This document shows positions 8,686-18,222 of a DNA stretch of 64,000 nt, one piece after another. This stretch comes from Sphingopyxis sp. CCNWLW2. GTDB taxonomy: Bacteria; Pseudomonadota; Alphaproteobacteria; Sphingomonadales; Sphingomonadaceae. The DNA is taken from the NCBI RefSeq assembly GCF_037095755.1, contig NZ_JBAWKJ010000001.1, positions 1,863,001 to 1,927,000 of the forward strand, written 5' to 3'. The translations under genes and the position numbers were made by a program. The notes under the pieces are model-generated. The model saw only the letters and a program-made list of their open reading frames with translations, was not told the DNA's origin and did no database searches. Every line of letters begins with the position of its first letter. The stretch's first letter is position 1.

Positions 8686-9657
8686 TCACCAGCTGCCGAA
8701 GCTTGCATCCGACGGGCTCGCGCGGTGGAACGCGCGTTCCTTGCGGCGCCAGCCGTAGCGGCGGCGTTTTACCAGCAACAGGCACGGCCATTCGGCGCTG
8801 CCACCGCGCGCGGCGAGGCGAAAGCCCTGCGCGCGGTAGGCGGCGAGCACGGGCTCCATCTGGCGCGCGATCAGCCCGGCGAGGATCGCGTGGCCGCCCG
8901 GTGCGGTCGCGGCGGCGATATCGGGGGCGAGGGTGATCAGCGGTCCGGCAAGGATATTCGCTATGACCAGGTCATAGGGGGCGCGGTGCTTGATCGACGG
9001 GTGATTGGTTCCCGGTGCCACCGCGAGCGCGAGCCGCCCGCCGCCACGCCCCAATGGCACGCCGTTAATCTCCGCATTGTCGCGCGTCACGAAAATGCTC
9101 GCGGGATCGATGTCCGACGCGATCGTCTTCGCGCGCGGCCACAGCGCCATCGCGGCGAAGGCGAGCAATCCGGTGCCGGTGCCAATGTCGGCGATATTGC
9201 GCGGGCTCGCCCCTTGCCGTGCAAGCTGGTCGAGCATCGACAGGCAGCCCGCGGTCGTGTCGTGCCCGCCGGTGCCGAACGCCTGGCTCGCGTCGATCAG
9301 GAAGGGGGTGCTGCCCGCGGGCACGCGGTCGGCATAGCTGCTCGTGTGGACGAAAAAGCGCCCCGCCTGCACGGGCTCCAGCCCCTGCTGGCTCAGCGTT
9401 ACCCAATCCTCTTCGGGCAGTTCCGCGACGACGGGCTTCTTGCCTTTCGCGCTCGGCACGAACGACTGCAGCAGTTTGAGCAGCGCTGTCCCGGGCTTGT
9501 CGTCCATATAGGCATCGAGCTGCCACAGCCCGGCATCCTCGTCGATCTCGCGCGTCACGACAACCGGCGCCTCGGGCGAGGCGTCGAGTTCGGGAATTTC
9601 GCCCGACAGCGCTTCGGCTTCGTCGCGGGTGCAGGGGAGGGAGACGATCCAGCTCAT
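8686..9657 (-). CDS. prmA: Ribosomal protein L11 methyltransferase PrmA
   Basis: The 323-residue cytoplasmic enzyme shows an N-terminal substrate-recognition region followed by a Rossmann methyltransferase. The motifs are FGTGGHDTT, DIGTGTGLLAFAA (the S-adenosylmethionine loop), SDIDPASI and DLVIANILAGPL, the last replacing the NPPY-type motif with the NIL form typical of PrmA. It trimethylates ribosomal protein L11. The ATG begins at 9657 directly against the stop of the upstream SDR gene, so the two are co-transcribed. The C-terminal basic tail (VKRRRYGWRRKER) is a little longer than usual. Confidence 0.92.
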   Translation of the reverse strand: MSWIVSLPCTRDEAEALSGEIPELDASPEAPVVVTREIDEDAGLWQLDAYMDDKPGTALLKLLQSFVPSAKGKKPVVAELPEEDWVTLSQQGLEPVQAGRFFVHTSSYADRVPAGSTPFLIDASQAFGTGGHDTTAGCLSMLDQLARQGASPRNIADIGTGTGLLAFAAMALWPRAKTIASDIDPASIFVTRDNAEINGVPLGRGGGRLALAVAPGTNHPSIKHRAPYDLVIANILAGPLITLAPDIAAATAPGGHAILAGLIARQMEPVLAAYRAQGFRLAARGGSAEWPCLLLVKRRRYGWRRKERAFHRASPSDASFGSW

Positions 9658-10350
9658 TTAGCGCACATAGCTTGCGCCGTTGACGTCGAGCACCGCACCA
9701 GTCATCGACGCGGGGGCATCGAGCGCGCACCAGCGCGCCATTTCGCCGACTTCGTCGGGCATTGCGACGCGGCCCAGCGGAATGTCGGCGAGCAATTTAT
9801 CGTCGCGGCGGCTCGACAGATATTCCTCGGCCATGCCCGTCATCGTGAAACCGGGGCAGATCGCAAAGGCAAGGATGCCGTCCTTCGCATAGGCGCGTGC
9901 GATCGTTTTGGTCATCGCGACCATGCCCGATTTCGACGCCGCATAATGCCAGTGCGCGGGACTGTCGCCGCGATAGGCGGCGCGGCTTGCGATATTGACG
10001 ATGCGGCCGGGAGCGCCGCGTTCGTGCCAGTGCAGCACCGCGTGGCGGCAGAGTTGCGCGCTCGCGGTCAGATTGACCTGCATCGTGCGGTTCCAGCTGG
10101 CGAGCCAGTCGGCGTTGGGGTCGCCCAGCGGGTTTGCCTCGAACACGCCGGCATTGTTGACGAGCACGTCGATGCGGCCGTCGAGCCTATCGAGGCTTGC
10201 CTGCCACAGCCGGTCGGGCGTCGCGGGATCGGACAGGTCGCCGTCGGCGCTCGACAGCGCGACAACCTGGGTCGCACCGGCGGTGAGGGCCTCGGCGATC
10301 GCGGCGCCGATGCCGCGGCTCGCCCCGGTGATCAGGATATGCGTGCTCAT
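9658..10350 (-). CDS. Short-chain dehydrogenase/reductase
   Basis: This 230-residue SDR has the TGASRGIG nucleotide-binding motif at residues 8-15, NNAG near 88-91, an active-site block with S, Y (HYAASKSG) and K, and PGF after it. It is an NAD(P)-dependent oxidoreductase, similar in layout to 3-oxoacyl-ACP reductases, but the substrate cannot be read. The gene directly abuts prmA downstream. The upstream gap toward the chemoreceptor gene contains a paired-repeat element, so its promoter is squeezed into about 40 bp. Confidence 0.85.
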   Translation of the reverse strand: MSTHILITGASRGIGAAIAEALTAGATQVVALSSADGDLSDPATPDRLWQASLDRLDGRIDVLVNNAGVFEANPLGDPNADWLASWNRTMQVNLTASAQLCRHAVLHWHERGAPGRIVNIASRAAYRGDSPAHWHYAASKSGMVAMTKTIARAYAKDGILAFAICPGFTMTGMAEEYLSSRRDDKLLADIPLGRVAMPDEVGEMARWCALDAPASMTGAVLDVNGASYVR

Positions 10351-10390
10351 GCCTCCGCCTTAGAGGCATGGATTACGCTACGCTAGACTG

Positions 10391-10452
10391 TTCCCCGGCG
10401 AAAGCCGGGGTCCATCGCGGGAGGAGCTGGGCCCCGGCTTTCGCCGGGGAAC
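10391..10452. repeat. Paired GCGAAAGC inverted-repeat element
   Basis: CCCCGGCGAAAGCCGGGG at 10393-10410 is itself a hairpin, and an inverted copy lies at 10431-10450. It sits just after the chemoreceptor stop codon and before the SDR gene, so it could terminate or protect the chemoreceptor transcript. The same core recurs at 37100, 56468 and 61351. Confidence 0.75.
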
Positions 10453-10459
10453 ATCCAGT

Positions 10460-11812
10460 TCAGGCCACCCGGCGGCTGAATTCGCTCGCGGCCTGTTCCA
10501 GCTGCTGCAACCGGCCGCCCATCTTGCCGAATTCCTGGCTCAGCACGCTGATCTCGTTTGCGACCATGCCCGAATCGTTGCGGATGCTCGCGATCGTCGA
10601 CGACATGCTGTCGGCGGCGAGTGCGGTTTCGTCGACCGCCGCGGTGATCGAGGTCACCGTCTGCGCCTGCGCGTCCATCGCGTCGCGGATGCGCTGCGCC
10701 GAGGTCTGCACCTCGACGATCGTCGCCTGGATCGACTCGTTGGCGCTCACCGACCCGCGCGTCGCCTGCTGGATCGCGGTGATCTTGCCCGCGATATCGT
10801 CGGTCGCGCGCGCGGTTTCGTTGGCGAGGCTCTTCACCTCCTGCGCGACGACGGCAAAGCCGCGCCCCGATTCGCCCGCACGCGCCGCTTCGATCGTGGC
10901 GTTGAGGGCGAGGAGGTTGGTCTGGCCCGCGATCTCGCGGATCAGGCCCAAAATGGACTCGATCGATTCGGCATGGTGCGACAGCGTCGCCGACATCGCG
11001 ACGGCTTCGCCCGCCTGTTCCGATGCGCGCGTCGCGACGCTGGCCGAGGCTTCGACTTCGCTGCGCGCATCCTCGATTGCGCGGATCAGGCCCGCGGCGG
11101 TCGATGCGGCTTCGCGCATCGCCATCGCCGATTGTTCGGAGGCGGCGGCGACTTCGCTGGTCTTGGCGATCATGCCCTTCGCCGCCTGGTCGGCCGAGGC
11201 CGCCTGCTTGGCGAGCTGTTCGCGCACCCCATCGGTGTCCTGCACCAGCGACGCGATCGAGCGGTCGAAATCGCCCGCGAGCGCCTGCCGCTCGCTCGAA
11301 AAGACCGCGCGGTCGAGTTTGTTCGCGTAGCGCTGCATGATGTCGAATTCGAGCAGCGCGAGGCGGTTCACCGCGCTCGTCAGCCGCGCCAGCCGTTCGG
11401 CGTCGCCGAAACAGGCCTCGACGACATATTCGATCGTCAGCCGCTGGCTTTCGGCGATGCACGACATCACCGATGCGAGCGGCAGCTTCACGCGCCGCGC
11501 CATATGGGCATTCTGGCACGCGATTGTCGCGACCTCCTGGCCCGCGGCGTCGGCATATTTGGCCACGGTGTGGCGCGCGCTGCCGCGGACATAGGATTCG
11601 AAAAGCTCACCCTCGACGCGGCGGTCGACGCTGGGCAGCGTGTTGAACGCGTCCCAATAGGCTTTGGCGATTGCTTCCTCGCGCCCGGCGATGATGCTGT
11701 GAATTTCCGCGGCATTGGCGACAAGGCGCCCGTCGAGGTCGTAAAAGGAAAAGCGATCGGCCATCGGCACCGGATCGATCTGCTGCTTATGAATCGGATT
11801 TTCCTTCACCAT
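10460..11812 (-). CDS. Soluble methyl-accepting chemotaxis protein, probable globin-coupled sensor
   Basis: The 450-residue protein has no membrane segment. Residues 1-170 are a helical sensor with W53 and the segment [12 protein letters not shown] around His103. This resembles the proximal-histidine helix of protoglobin domains in globin-coupled sensors, which bind haem and sense oxygen. A long helical hairpin follows, with the signalling tip ([20 protein letters not shown], then [11 protein letters not shown]) that binds CheA and CheW. Glu/Gln-rich segments could be methylated. No other chemotaxis genes are near, so it is an orphan receptor. The MCP call is firm; the haem call is moderate. 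Confidence 0.8.
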   Translation of the reverse strand: MVKENPIHKQQIDPVPMADRFSFYDLDGRLVANAAEIHSIIAGREEAIAKAYWDAFNTLPSVDRRVEGELFESYVRGSARHTVAKYADAAGQEVATIACQNAHMARRVKLPLASVMSCIAESQRLTIEYVVEACFGDAERLARLTSAVNRLALLEFDIMQRYANKLDRAVFSSERQALAGDFDRSIASLVQDTDGVREQLAKQAASADQAAKGMIAKTSEVAAASEQSAMAMREAASTAAGLIRAIEDARSEVEASASVATRASEQAGEAVAMSATLSHHAESIESILGLIREIAGQTNLLALNATIEAARAGESGRGFAVVAQEVKSLANETARATDDIAGKITAIQQATRGSVSANESIQATIVEVQTSAQRIRDAMDAQAQTVTSITAAVDETALAADSMSSTIASIRNDSGMVANEISVLSQEFGKMGGRLQQLEQAASEFSRRVA

Positions 11813-11917
11813 GATCTTGGCTTCCCTGATCGACCCAAAAGGCGCGCGGGTCTGCCGCCCGCATGCGTCCCATGAAACTGGTGAACGGGATATGCGGTAG
11901 AAATGGTAAAAGCGGTG

Positions 11918-12385
11918 TTAACTCGCTGCTGGAACCGGATAGCCCACAAATGCCTTGATCGTGCGCAGCGCAAAGGCGCTGTGCATCGCCGCAACCCCGG
12001 GCAGGCGCGACAGGCAGTGGCGGTGCAGCCGGTCGAAATCGGCGACGTTGCGCGCCGCGACGCGCAGCCGGTAATCCGACGCCCCCGACAGCAATTGGCA
12101 TTCGAGGATCTCGTCGAAACTCTTCACCGCGCTCTCGAACGCGGTCAGCGCCTCCTCGCTCTGCGACGTCAGGCTGATGTCGACGAACACGTCGAGCCCC
12201 AGCCCGATGCTCTCGGGATTCAGCCGGGCGGTGTAGCCGGTGATGATCCCCGCCGCCTCCAGCGCGCGGATACGCCGGTGGCATGCCGATGCCGACAGCC
12301 CGACGATCTCCCCCAGCTCGGCGGCAGGGCGCGGGCCATGTCGTTGCAGCAAGTCGAGCAGCTTTGTGTCGATCCGATCAATCAT
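11918..12385 (-). CDS. Lrp/AsnC family transcriptional regulator, likely AldR-type
   Basis: The 155-residue regulator starts MIDRIDTKLLDLLQ. A winged helix-turn-helix follows (LGEIVGLSASACHRRIRALE, residues 24-43), then a RAM domain with GASDYRLRV near 105-113, which senses amino acids in this family. ATG 12385 is chosen because AAGGG lies 6 bases ahead and the length matches the family; an ATG at 12403 is also possible. It is divergent from the alanine dehydrogenase gene with a 158-bp shared promoter, the usual layout for an alanine-responsive activator of ald. The effector is inferred from this position. Confidence 0.88.
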   Translation of the reverse strand: MIDRIDTKLLDLLQRHGPRPAAELGEIVGLSASACHRRIRALEAAGIITGYTARLNPESIGLGLDVFVDISLTSQSEEALTAFESAVKSFDEILECQLLSGASDYRLRVAARNVADFDRLHRHCLSRLPGVAAMHSAFALRTIKAFVGYPVPAAS

Positions 12386-12543
12386 ATTGCGCCCTTGGTC
12401 CATTTCACGCAAAATTTGTGCAATAGTCTCGCGAATCCGCGAGGGATATGCAAGCACCTCGCACCTGTTTTCTGCTAAAAGCGCCGACAAGTTTTCGGCG
12501 GCAATAATCGATCGCCGATGACACCCATATTCGGAGAGCGACC
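12386..12543. promoter_or_regulatory. Divergent Lrp-type regulator/ald promoter region
   Basis: This 158-bp gap serves both divergent genes. Near 12406-12422 it holds an AT-rich imperfect palindrome, ACGCAAAATTTGTGCAA, of the kind Lrp-family proteins bind. A small GCCGA/TCGGC inverted repeat lies near 12482-12501, closer to ald. The binding function is inferred from sequence style and context only. Confidence 0.4.
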
Positions 12544-13659
12544 ATGATCATCGGCACCCCCAAGGAAATCAAGAATCACGAATATCGCGTCGGCCTGACC
12601 CCCGAGAGCGCGCGCGAACTCGTCGTTCACGGCCACCGCGTGCTGGTGCAGACCGGCGCGGGCGAGGGGATCGGCGCGCACGACCGTTTCTACATCGAGG
12701 CGGGCGCCGAAATCGTCCAGAGTGCCGAAGAGATTTTCGCGACCTGCGAAATGGTCGTAAAGGTCAAGGAACCGCAGCCCGTCGAGCGCGCGATGCTGCG
12801 CCCCGGGCAGATCCTTTACACCTATCTCCACCTCGCGCCCGATCCCGACCAGACGCGCGACCTGATGGCGTCGGGCGCGGTGTGCATCGCCTATGAAACC
12901 GTCACCAGCCCGCACGGCGGCCTGCCGCTGCTGAAGCCGATGAGTCAGGTCGCGGGGCGCATGTCGATCCAGGCGGGTGCGACCGCGCTCGAAAAGGCGC
13001 ACGGCGGCCGCGGCGTGCTGCTCGGCGGCGTGCCCGGCGTGGCGCCGGGCAAGATCTGCGTGATCGGCGGCGGCGTCGTCGGCTTCAACGCGGCGCAGAT
13101 GGCGGCGGGCCTCGGCGCCGACGTTACCATCCTCGACCGCGACCCCGAAGTGCTCGAACGCGTCGGCACTTTCTTCGAGGCGCGCGCCAAGACGCGGTTC
13201 TCGAACCGCGCCAACCTCGCCGAATGCGTCGCCGAGGCCGATCTCGTCATCGGCGCGGTGCTGATCCCGGGTGCCGAGGCGCCGAAGCTCGTCACGCGCG
13301 AGATGCTCGGCACGATGCGCCCCGGCTCGGTTCTCGTCGACGTCGCGATCGACCAGGGCGGCTGCTTCGAAACCAGCCACGCGACGACCCATGCCGACCC
13401 GACGTACGTCGTCGACGGCATCGTCCATTATGCGGTCGCGAACATGCCCGGCGCGGTCGCGCGCACCAGCACCTATGCGCTCAATAATGTCACGCTGCCG
13501 CACGCGCTGCGCATCGCCGACCTCGGCTGGAAAGAGGCTTTGAAGCGCGACGTGCATCTTGCGCAGGGTTTGAACGTTTGGAATGGTAAGGTGACGTTCG
13601 AGGCCGTAGCCGAAGCGATCGGAACCGATTATGTGCCTGTTGATCAGGCGCTCGCCTGA
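12544..13659 (+). CDS. ald: Alanine dehydrogenase
   Basis: This 371-residue enzyme matches the family length. It shows the N-terminal [19 protein letters not shown] with the substrate-binding Arg and later Lys, KVKEPQ near 75, YLHLAPD near 94, and the NAD-binding [10 protein letters not shown] near 175-184. The distal [16 protein letters not shown] is a hallmark of bacterial alanine dehydrogenases. It interconverts L-alanine and pyruvate with NAD and ammonium. The start follows GGAGAGCGACC. The gene diverges from an Lrp-type regulator and is followed at 20 bp by a small membrane protein. Confidence 0.95.
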   Translation: MIIGTPKEIKNHEYRVGLTPESARELVVHGHRVLVQTGAGEGIGAHDRFYIEAGAEIVQSAEEIFATCEMVVKVKEPQPVERAMLRPGQILYTYLHLAPDPDQTRDLMASGAVCIAYETVTSPHGGLPLLKPMSQVAGRMSIQAGATALEKAHGGRGVLLGGVPGVAPGKICVIGGGVVGFNAAQMAAGLGADVTILDRDPEVLERVGTFFEARAKTRFSNRANLAECVAEADLVIGAVLIPGAEAPKLVTREMLGTMRPGSVLVDVAIDQGGCFETSHATTHADPTYVVDGIVHYAVANMPGAVARTSTYALNNVTLPHALRIADLGWKEALKRDVHLAQGLNVWNGKVTFEAVAEAIGTDYVPVDQALA

Positions 13660-13679
13660 CGACAAGGACAAGAGAGACG

Positions 13680-13919
13680 ATGACCGACCAAGTGCCACCT
13701 CCCCCGCCGCACGACGACGAGCAGGAAGAAAATGAAGTGCTGCGCGCCGCGCGCGAGCGCCAGCAGCAGCGCGAAGCCGCCGAGGCGGCGCAGGCGGCCG
13801 ATGAGGAAGCGGCCAAGGGCAAGCGCGGCTGGAAGACCGCGGCGGCCGCGGGCCTCGGCATCGGCTCGGCCGCTGTGATCGCGGCCTTGCTCTATGCGAA
13901 CCGCGGCAAGATCAAGTGA
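13680..13919 (+). CDS. Small hypothetical protein with C-terminal membrane anchor
   Basis: The 79-residue protein has a proline-rich start (VPPPPPHDDEQEE), a charged Ala/Glu/Gln/Arg-rich helix that may coil, and one C-terminal membrane helix (AAAAGLGIGSAAVIAALLYA) ending in basic NRGKIK. It would sit as a tail-anchored inner-membrane protein. It follows ald by 20 bp with the ribosome site GGACAAGAGAG and is probably read from the ald promoter. I do not recognise a family. Confidence 0.65.
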   Translation: MTDQVPPPPPHDDEQEENEVLRAARERQQQREAAEAAQAADEEAAKGKRGWKTAAAAGLGIGSAAVIAALLYANRGKIK

Positions 13920-13959
13920 CGCATGCCCCCGTGCTCGCTGCCGGGCCGGGGGCTCCCTG

Positions 13960-15027
13960 ATGCGGATGATCACCGCCCTTTGCGCTGCCGCCGCCGGGTT
14001 CGCCGGGTTCCAGCCGACGGTCGCGGCGCCCGCGCCTGCTTTTCCATGGACCGCTCCGGCGACGACGCAGGTCGTCACCGAGGAACGCCGTTTCAGGAGC
14101 GGCGACACCGAACTGTCGGGAACGCTCATCCTGCCGGCGAGCACCAAGCCGGTGGCGGCGGTCGTCGTGACGCACAGCGCGTCGTCGCCGCTTCGCGGCG
14201 CGTCGCTTTACGACCATCTCAAGACCGCCTTGCCGGCGCTCGGAATCGCGGTTTTCGTCTATGACCGGCGCGGTTCGGGCCAGTCGGGCACGAAGACCGC
14301 CGGCGGCGATTTCGCCGTCCTCGCCGACGATGCCATTGCCGCGGCGCAGAGCCTGAAGCGCGATCCGCGCATCGACGCGAAACGCATCGGAACCTGGGGG
14401 CTGAGCCAGGGCGGCTGGATATCGCCGCTGGCGGCGTCGCGCAGCCCCGATATCGCCTTTGTGATCGCGGTATCGGCGCCGGTCGTCACCGCCGACGTGC
14501 AGATGCTCTTCTCCTCGACCAACCATCTGAGGGCGAACGGCCATTCGCAGGCCGAGATCGACCAGATGACCGCGACGCGAAAGGCGGTCGACGATTATAT
14601 GCGCGGAACCGGCAGCCGCGAAGCCGCGCAGAAAATGATCGACGCGGCCAAGACGCAGCCGTGGTTCAAATATACCTATATGGGCGAAACGATCCGCGAC
14701 CGCGCGGTTTCGGGCTGGCGCCGCGAGATCGAGAATGATCCGCTGAAGAATCTGTCGGCGGTCAGCGTGCCGACGCTCGTCCTGTACGGCGCCGACGATG
14801 CGGTGGTGCCGGTCGCCGTCTCGGTCGAGCGCCTGAAGGCGGTCGCGGCGCAGATGCCGAAACTGACGGTGCACAGCATCGCGGGCGCCGATCACGCGAT
14901 GCAGATGTCGGCCGATCAGAAAATCTCGCTCGATCCCAAGCACGACGGCACCGAACGACCGGATTCGTCCGAATATATGGCTATCCTTGCAAGCTGGCTC
15001 GCGCTCAACGGGTATGTGACGCGCTGA
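13960..15027 (+). CDS. Secreted alpha/beta hydrolase
   Basis: The 355-residue protein starts with a signal peptide (MRMITALCAAAAGFAGFQ). A fused alpha/beta hydrolase domain follows: VVTHSASSPLRG, FVYDRRGSGQS, the nucleophile elbow GLSQGG (Ser in GxSxG, near residue 149), VLYGADDAVVP with the acid Asp, and ADHAMQM with the catalytic His. It is probably a periplasmic esterase or peptidase; the substrate is unknown. ATG 13960 is chosen because the signal peptide starts there; an in-frame extension back to 13894 would hide it. Confidence 0.82.
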   Translation: MRMITALCAAAAGFAGFQPTVAAPAPAFPWTAPATTQVVTEERRFRSGDTELSGTLILPASTKPVAAVVVTHSASSPLRGASLYDHLKTALPALGIAVFVYDRRGSGQSGTKTAGGDFAVLADDAIAAAQSLKRDPRIDAKRIGTWGLSQGGWISPLAASRSPDIAFVIAVSAPVVTADVQMLFSSTNHLRANGHSQAEIDQMTATRKAVDDYMRGTGSREAAQKMIDAAKTQPWFKYTYMGETIRDRAVSGWRREIENDPLKNLSAVSVPTLVLYGADDAVVPVAVSVERLKAVAAQMPKLTVHSIAGADHAMQMSADQKISLDPKHDGTERPDSSEYMAILASWLALNGYVTR

Positions 15028-15029
15028 AT

Positions 15030-15053
15030 ATCGCGAAAGACGGCGATTTTTTT
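15030..15053 (+). terminator. Rho-independent terminator after the secreted hydrolase
   Basis: ATCGC at 15030-15034 pairs with GCGAT at 15043-15047, followed by a run of T to 15053. It starts three bases after the hydrolase stop codon and would separate that gene from the sdh operon. Confidence 0.65.
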
Positions 15054-15138
15054 GCCTATGCTCCTAAGCAATTGCATATCGCGGCGGGAAGGCTTAACCG
15101 GCACCGCATCGACCGTTTAGAGTCAAGACAGGGCTGAT

Positions 15139-15582
15139 ATGGCTGGCAACGAACCGAGTGCGCGTCCGCGCTCCCCGCATTTGCAGGTATATAAATGGAC
15201 CCCCGCGATGGCGGTCTCGATCCTTCATCGCGCGAGCGGTGACGGTCTCGCGATCGTCGGTGCGTGCATGTTCCTCTGGTGGCTTGGCGCGCTCGCGGCC
15301 GGTCCCGACGCTTATGCCGCATTCCTCGCCTGCGTCTGGCACGATCCCAGCCCGGAGATCGGCATCGTTCACCAGATCACCAATATCGTCGGCAAGGTCG
15401 TACTTGTCGGCCTGACCTGGGCCTTTTTCCAGCATCTCTTTTCGGGGCTGCGCCACTTCGTGCTCGATACGGGTGCGGGTTACGAACTGAAGACCAACAA
15501 GCTGTGGTCGATCGCCGTGATCACCGCGGGCGTGCTCGCGACCGCCGCGACCTGGCTCTATATCATGGCGGGGGCACTCTGA
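15139..15582 (+). CDS. sdhC: Succinate dehydrogenase cytochrome b556 subunit SdhC
   Basis: The 147-residue membrane protein has three helices and the SdhC signatures: RSPHLQVYKW near the start, SILHRASGD (quinone-site Ser and Arg, residues 29-37), and HLFSGLRHFVLDTG near 98-111 with the haem-binding His. It anchors succinate dehydrogenase (complex II) and helps bind haem b and ubiquinone. The gene starts the sdhCDA operon; its TGA overlaps the ATG of sdhD by one base. A GANTC site at 15120-15124 lies in the leader. Confidence 0.95.
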   Translation: MAGNEPSARPRSPHLQVYKWTPAMAVSILHRASGDGLAIVGACMFLWWLGALAAGPDAYAAFLACVWHDPSPEIGIVHQITNIVGKVVLVGLTWAFFQHLFSGLRHFVLDTGAGYELKTNKLWSIAVITAGVLATAATWLYIMAGAL

Positions 15583-15989
15583 TGGGCAATGGCACGCATC
15601 TCGGCAAGGTCCGCGGGCTCGGCTCGTCGGGGCATGGCTCGCACCACTGGCTGCAACAGCGGCTGACCGCACTCGCCAACATCCTTCTCGTCGGCTTCCT
15701 GTTCGTTTCGCTGGTCCGTCTGCCGCTCGGCGATCATGCTGCGGTGCTGCGCTGGGCATCGAACCCCACCGCCGCGCTCGCGCTGATCCTGATGGTGGTC
15801 AGCGTCTTCTGGCACCTGCGGCTTGGCCTGACGGTACTGATCGAGGACTATGTCCACGGCGAGGCGACGCGCCTGCTGTCGCTCGTCCTTCTCAACTTCT
15901 ACGCGATCGGCGGCGCCGCTTACGGCATTTTCGCCATTGTCCGTATCGTGCTTGCGCCCGCCACCGGGCTCGCTCCGGGGGGCATGTAA
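15582..15989 (+). CDS. sdhD: Succinate dehydrogenase hydrophobic membrane anchor SdhD
   Basis: The 135-residue protein has three membrane helices and the family start [17 protein letters not shown] (residues 13-29). A haem-ligand His lies in VFWHLRLGL and the quinone-site pattern in IEDYVHG near 85-91. With SdhC it forms the membrane part of complex II. ATG 15582 overlaps the sdhC stop and a single base separates its stop from sdhA, indicating tight translational coupling. Confidence 0.93.
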   Translation: MGNGTHLGKVRGLGSSGHGSHHWLQQRLTALANILLVGFLFVSLVRLPLGDHAAVLRWASNPTAALALILMVVSVFWHLRLGLTVLIEDYVHGEATRLLSLVLLNFYAIGGAAYGIFAIVRIVLAPATGLAPGGM

Positions 15990-15990
15990 G

Positions 15991-17793
15991 ATGACCGACG
16001 CCTACAAGATCATCGATCATATCTATGACACCGTCGTCGTCGGTGCCGGTGGCTCGGGCCTGCGCGCCACGATGGGCAGCGCCGAAGCCGGCCTCAAGAC
16101 CGCGTGCATCACCAAGGTGTTCCCCACGCGCAGCCACACCGTCGCGGCGCAGGGCGGCATCGCCGCTTCGCTCGGCAACAATTCGCCCGACCATTGGCAA
16201 TGGCATATGTACGACACCGTCAAGGGGTCCGACTGGCTCGGCGACCAGGACGCGATCGAATATATGGTGCGCGAAGCGCCGAACGCGGTCTACGAGCTCG
16301 AGCATGCCGGCGTGCCGTTTTCGCGCAACGCCGACGGCACCATCTACCAGCGCCCCTTTGGCGGCCATATGCAGAATATGGGCGAAGGCCCGCCGGTGCA
16401 GCGCACCGCCGCCGCGGCCGACCGCACGGGTCATGCGATGCTGCACGCGCTCTATCAGCAGTCGCTGAAATATGACGCCGACTTCTTCGTCGAATATTTC
16501 GCGCTCGACCTGATCATGGAAAATGGCGCCTGCCGCGGCGTCATCGCGATGTGCCTCGAAGATGGCAGCATCCACCGCTTCCGCAGCCAGGCCGTCGTGC
16601 TCGCGACGGGGGGCTACGGCCGCTGCTATTTCACCGCCACGTCAGCCCACACCTGCACCGGTGACGGCGGCGGCATGGTGCTGCGCGCCGGCCTGCCTTT
16701 GCAGGACATGGAATTCGTTCAGTTCCACCCGACCGGCATCTACGGGGCCGGCGTCCTCATCACCGAGGGTGCGCGCGGCGAGGGCGGCTATTTGACGAAC
16801 TCCGAAGGCGAGCGTTTCATGGAACGCTATGCCCCCTCGGCAAAGGATCTCGCGTCGCGCGACGTCGTGTCGCGTTCGATGGCGCTCGAAATCCGCGAAG
16901 GCCGCGGCGTCGGCGCGGACAACGACCATATCTATCTGCACCTCGACCATATCGATCCCGCGGTGCTGGCCGAGCGCCTGCCCGGCATCACCGAGAGCGG
17001 CAAGATTTTCGCGGGCGTCGACCTGACGCGCCAGCCGCTCCCCGTCGTGCCGACCGTCCATTACAATATGGGCGGCATCCCCTGTAACTATCACGGCGAA
17101 GTCGTGACCTTGGGCAAGGATGGCCCCGACACCGTCGTCCCCGGACTGTTCGCGGTCGGCGAAGCCGCGTGCGTGTCTGTCCATGGCGCGAACCGTCTCG
17201 GCTCGAACAGCCTGATCGACCTCGTCGTCTTCGGCCGCGCGACCGGCCATCGCCTCAAGGAAATCCTGAAGCCCGGCGCCGCACAGGCTGCGCTGCCCAA
17301 GGACAGCGCCGACCTGGCACTCAGCCGCCTCGATCATTTCCGCAATGCCAATGGCGGCTCGCCAACCGCGGAAATCCGTACCGAGATGCAGCGCGCGATG
17401 TCGGCCCATGCCGCGGTGTTCCGCACCGACGAACTGATGGCGGAGGGCAAGGAAAAGCTCACCAAGACCTATCAGCGGATGAACGACGTCCATGTCACCG
17501 ACCGCAGCCTGATCTGGAACACCGACCTCATCGAAACGCTCGAGCTCGACAACCTCATCGCGCAGGCGACGGTGACGATGCATTCGGCGTTCAACCGCAA
17601 GGAAAGCCGCGGCGCCCACGCGCACGAAGATTTCCCGAACCGCGACGACGCGAACTGGATGAAGCACACGATCAGCTGGTTCGACGGCTGGGGCGGCAAG
17701 GGCGGCGGCGTCCGCCTCGATTACCGCCCGGTCCACGAATATACGCTGTCGGACGACGTCGAATATATCAAGCCGAAGGCGCGCGTTTACTGA
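15991..17793 (+). CDS. sdhA: Succinate dehydrogenase flavoprotein subunit SdhA
   Basis: The 600-residue protein matches SdhA throughout. It has an FAD-binding [12 protein letters not shown] at 15-26, the flavin-linking segment [12 protein letters not shown] with its His near residue 49, the active-site [21 protein letters not shown], and a C-terminal domain ending [12 protein letters not shown]. It oxidises succinate to fumarate in the TCA cycle and respiratory chain. ATG 15991 lies one base after the sdhD stop. The iron-sulfur subunit gene sdhB is not next: the following gene runs the other way behind a strong hairpin. Confidence 0.96.
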   Translation: MTDAYKIIDHIYDTVVVGAGGSGLRATMGSAEAGLKTACITKVFPTRSHTVAAQGGIAASLGNNSPDHWQWHMYDTVKGSDWLGDQDAIEYMVREAPNAVYELEHAGVPFSRNADGTIYQRPFGGHMQNMGEGPPVQRTAAAADRTGHAMLHALYQQSLKYDADFFVEYFALDLIMENGACRGVIAMCLEDGSIHRFRSQAVVLATGGYGRCYFTATSAHTCTGDGGGMVLRAGLPLQDMEFVQFHPTGIYGAGVLITEGARGEGGYLTNSEGERFMERYAPSAKDLASRDVVSRSMALEIREGRGVGADNDHIYLHLDHIDPAVLAERLPGITESGKIFAGVDLTRQPLPVVPTVHYNMGGIPCNYHGEVVTLGKDGPDTVVPGLFAVGEAACVSVHGANRLGSNSLIDLVVFGRATGHRLKEILKPGAAQAALPKDSADLALSRLDHFRNANGGSPTAEIRTEMQRAMSAHAAVFRTDELMAEGKEKLTKTYQRMNDVHVTDRSLIWNTDLIETLELDNLIAQATVTMHSAFNRKESRGAHAHEDFPNRDDANWMKHTISWFDGWGGKGGGVRLDYRPVHEYTLSDDVEYIKPKARVY

Positions 17794-17811
17794 TCGGTTT
17801 TAGCGGATAAG

Positions 17812-17841
17812 CGGGGTCGCGAGCGATCGCGGCCCCGTTCG
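17812..17841 (+). terminator. Strong hairpin terminator after sdhA
   Basis: An 11-bp stem pairs 17812-17822 with 17827-17837 around the loop GCGA, followed by TTCGTTCG. It lies 18 bases after the sdhA stop in the gap to a convergent gene and can serve both strands. It argues that no sdhB follows in the same transcript. Confidence 0.65.
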
Positions 17842-17857
17842 TTCGATTATCGGCCTG

Positions 17858-18151
17858 TCATTCGCCGAACAGGCTGCGCACCGGGTTGATGTCGGAAAAG
17901 GGCACATCGACGTCGTTGCCCATGATCCACAATTTCTGGCACGCGATGGCAAAGAACATCACGGCGATCGTCCAGACGATAAAGGTCTTGCGGGCGATCC
18001 AGCGGCGCTCGGCCTCTTCGGCCCTGGCGCGGGCCTTATAGTCGATACCCAGCTCGCCTTCGAATTCGGCGACAAGCTGTGCGCGGCGGGTACGCGAAAT
18101 ATTCGCGATACTCGCGTCTCCCTCTTCGCTTGTCGATCGGCGTTTTGCCAT
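17858..18151 (-). CDS. Small hypothetical membrane protein
   Basis: The 97-residue protein has a charged cytoplasmic-type N-terminus rich in Arg and Glu (RARAEEAERR), then a single membrane helix (TFIVWTIAVMFFAIA) and a short acidic tail. I recognise no family. It converges on sdhA and shares the hairpin between them; its upstream neighbour on the same strand is the DUF167 gene. Coding is supported by high third-position GC and a plausible anchor structure. Confidence 0.6.
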   Translation of the reverse strand: MAKRRSTSEEGDASIANISRTRRAQLVAEFEGELGIDYKARARAEEAERRWIARKTFIVWTIAVMFFAIACQKLWIMGNDVDVPFSDINPVRSLFGE

Positions 18152-18222
18152 GATCCACCTTGGCCCAGCTAGTCCTGCTCGTAGCTATAGCGCCCAGCTC
18201 CTGCCAATTGGTTAACCCGGTA

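Noticed and set aside
8662-10386. 574-codon plus-strand open frame
   Set aside because: It lies wholly opposite prmA and the SDR gene, both with complete catalytic motifs; its sequence is low-complexity Arg/Ala/Gly.
10391-10452. Possible CRISPR repeat because of the repeated palindromes
   Set aside because: There are only two inverted arms and no regularly spaced direct repeats; no cas genes occur anywhere in the window.
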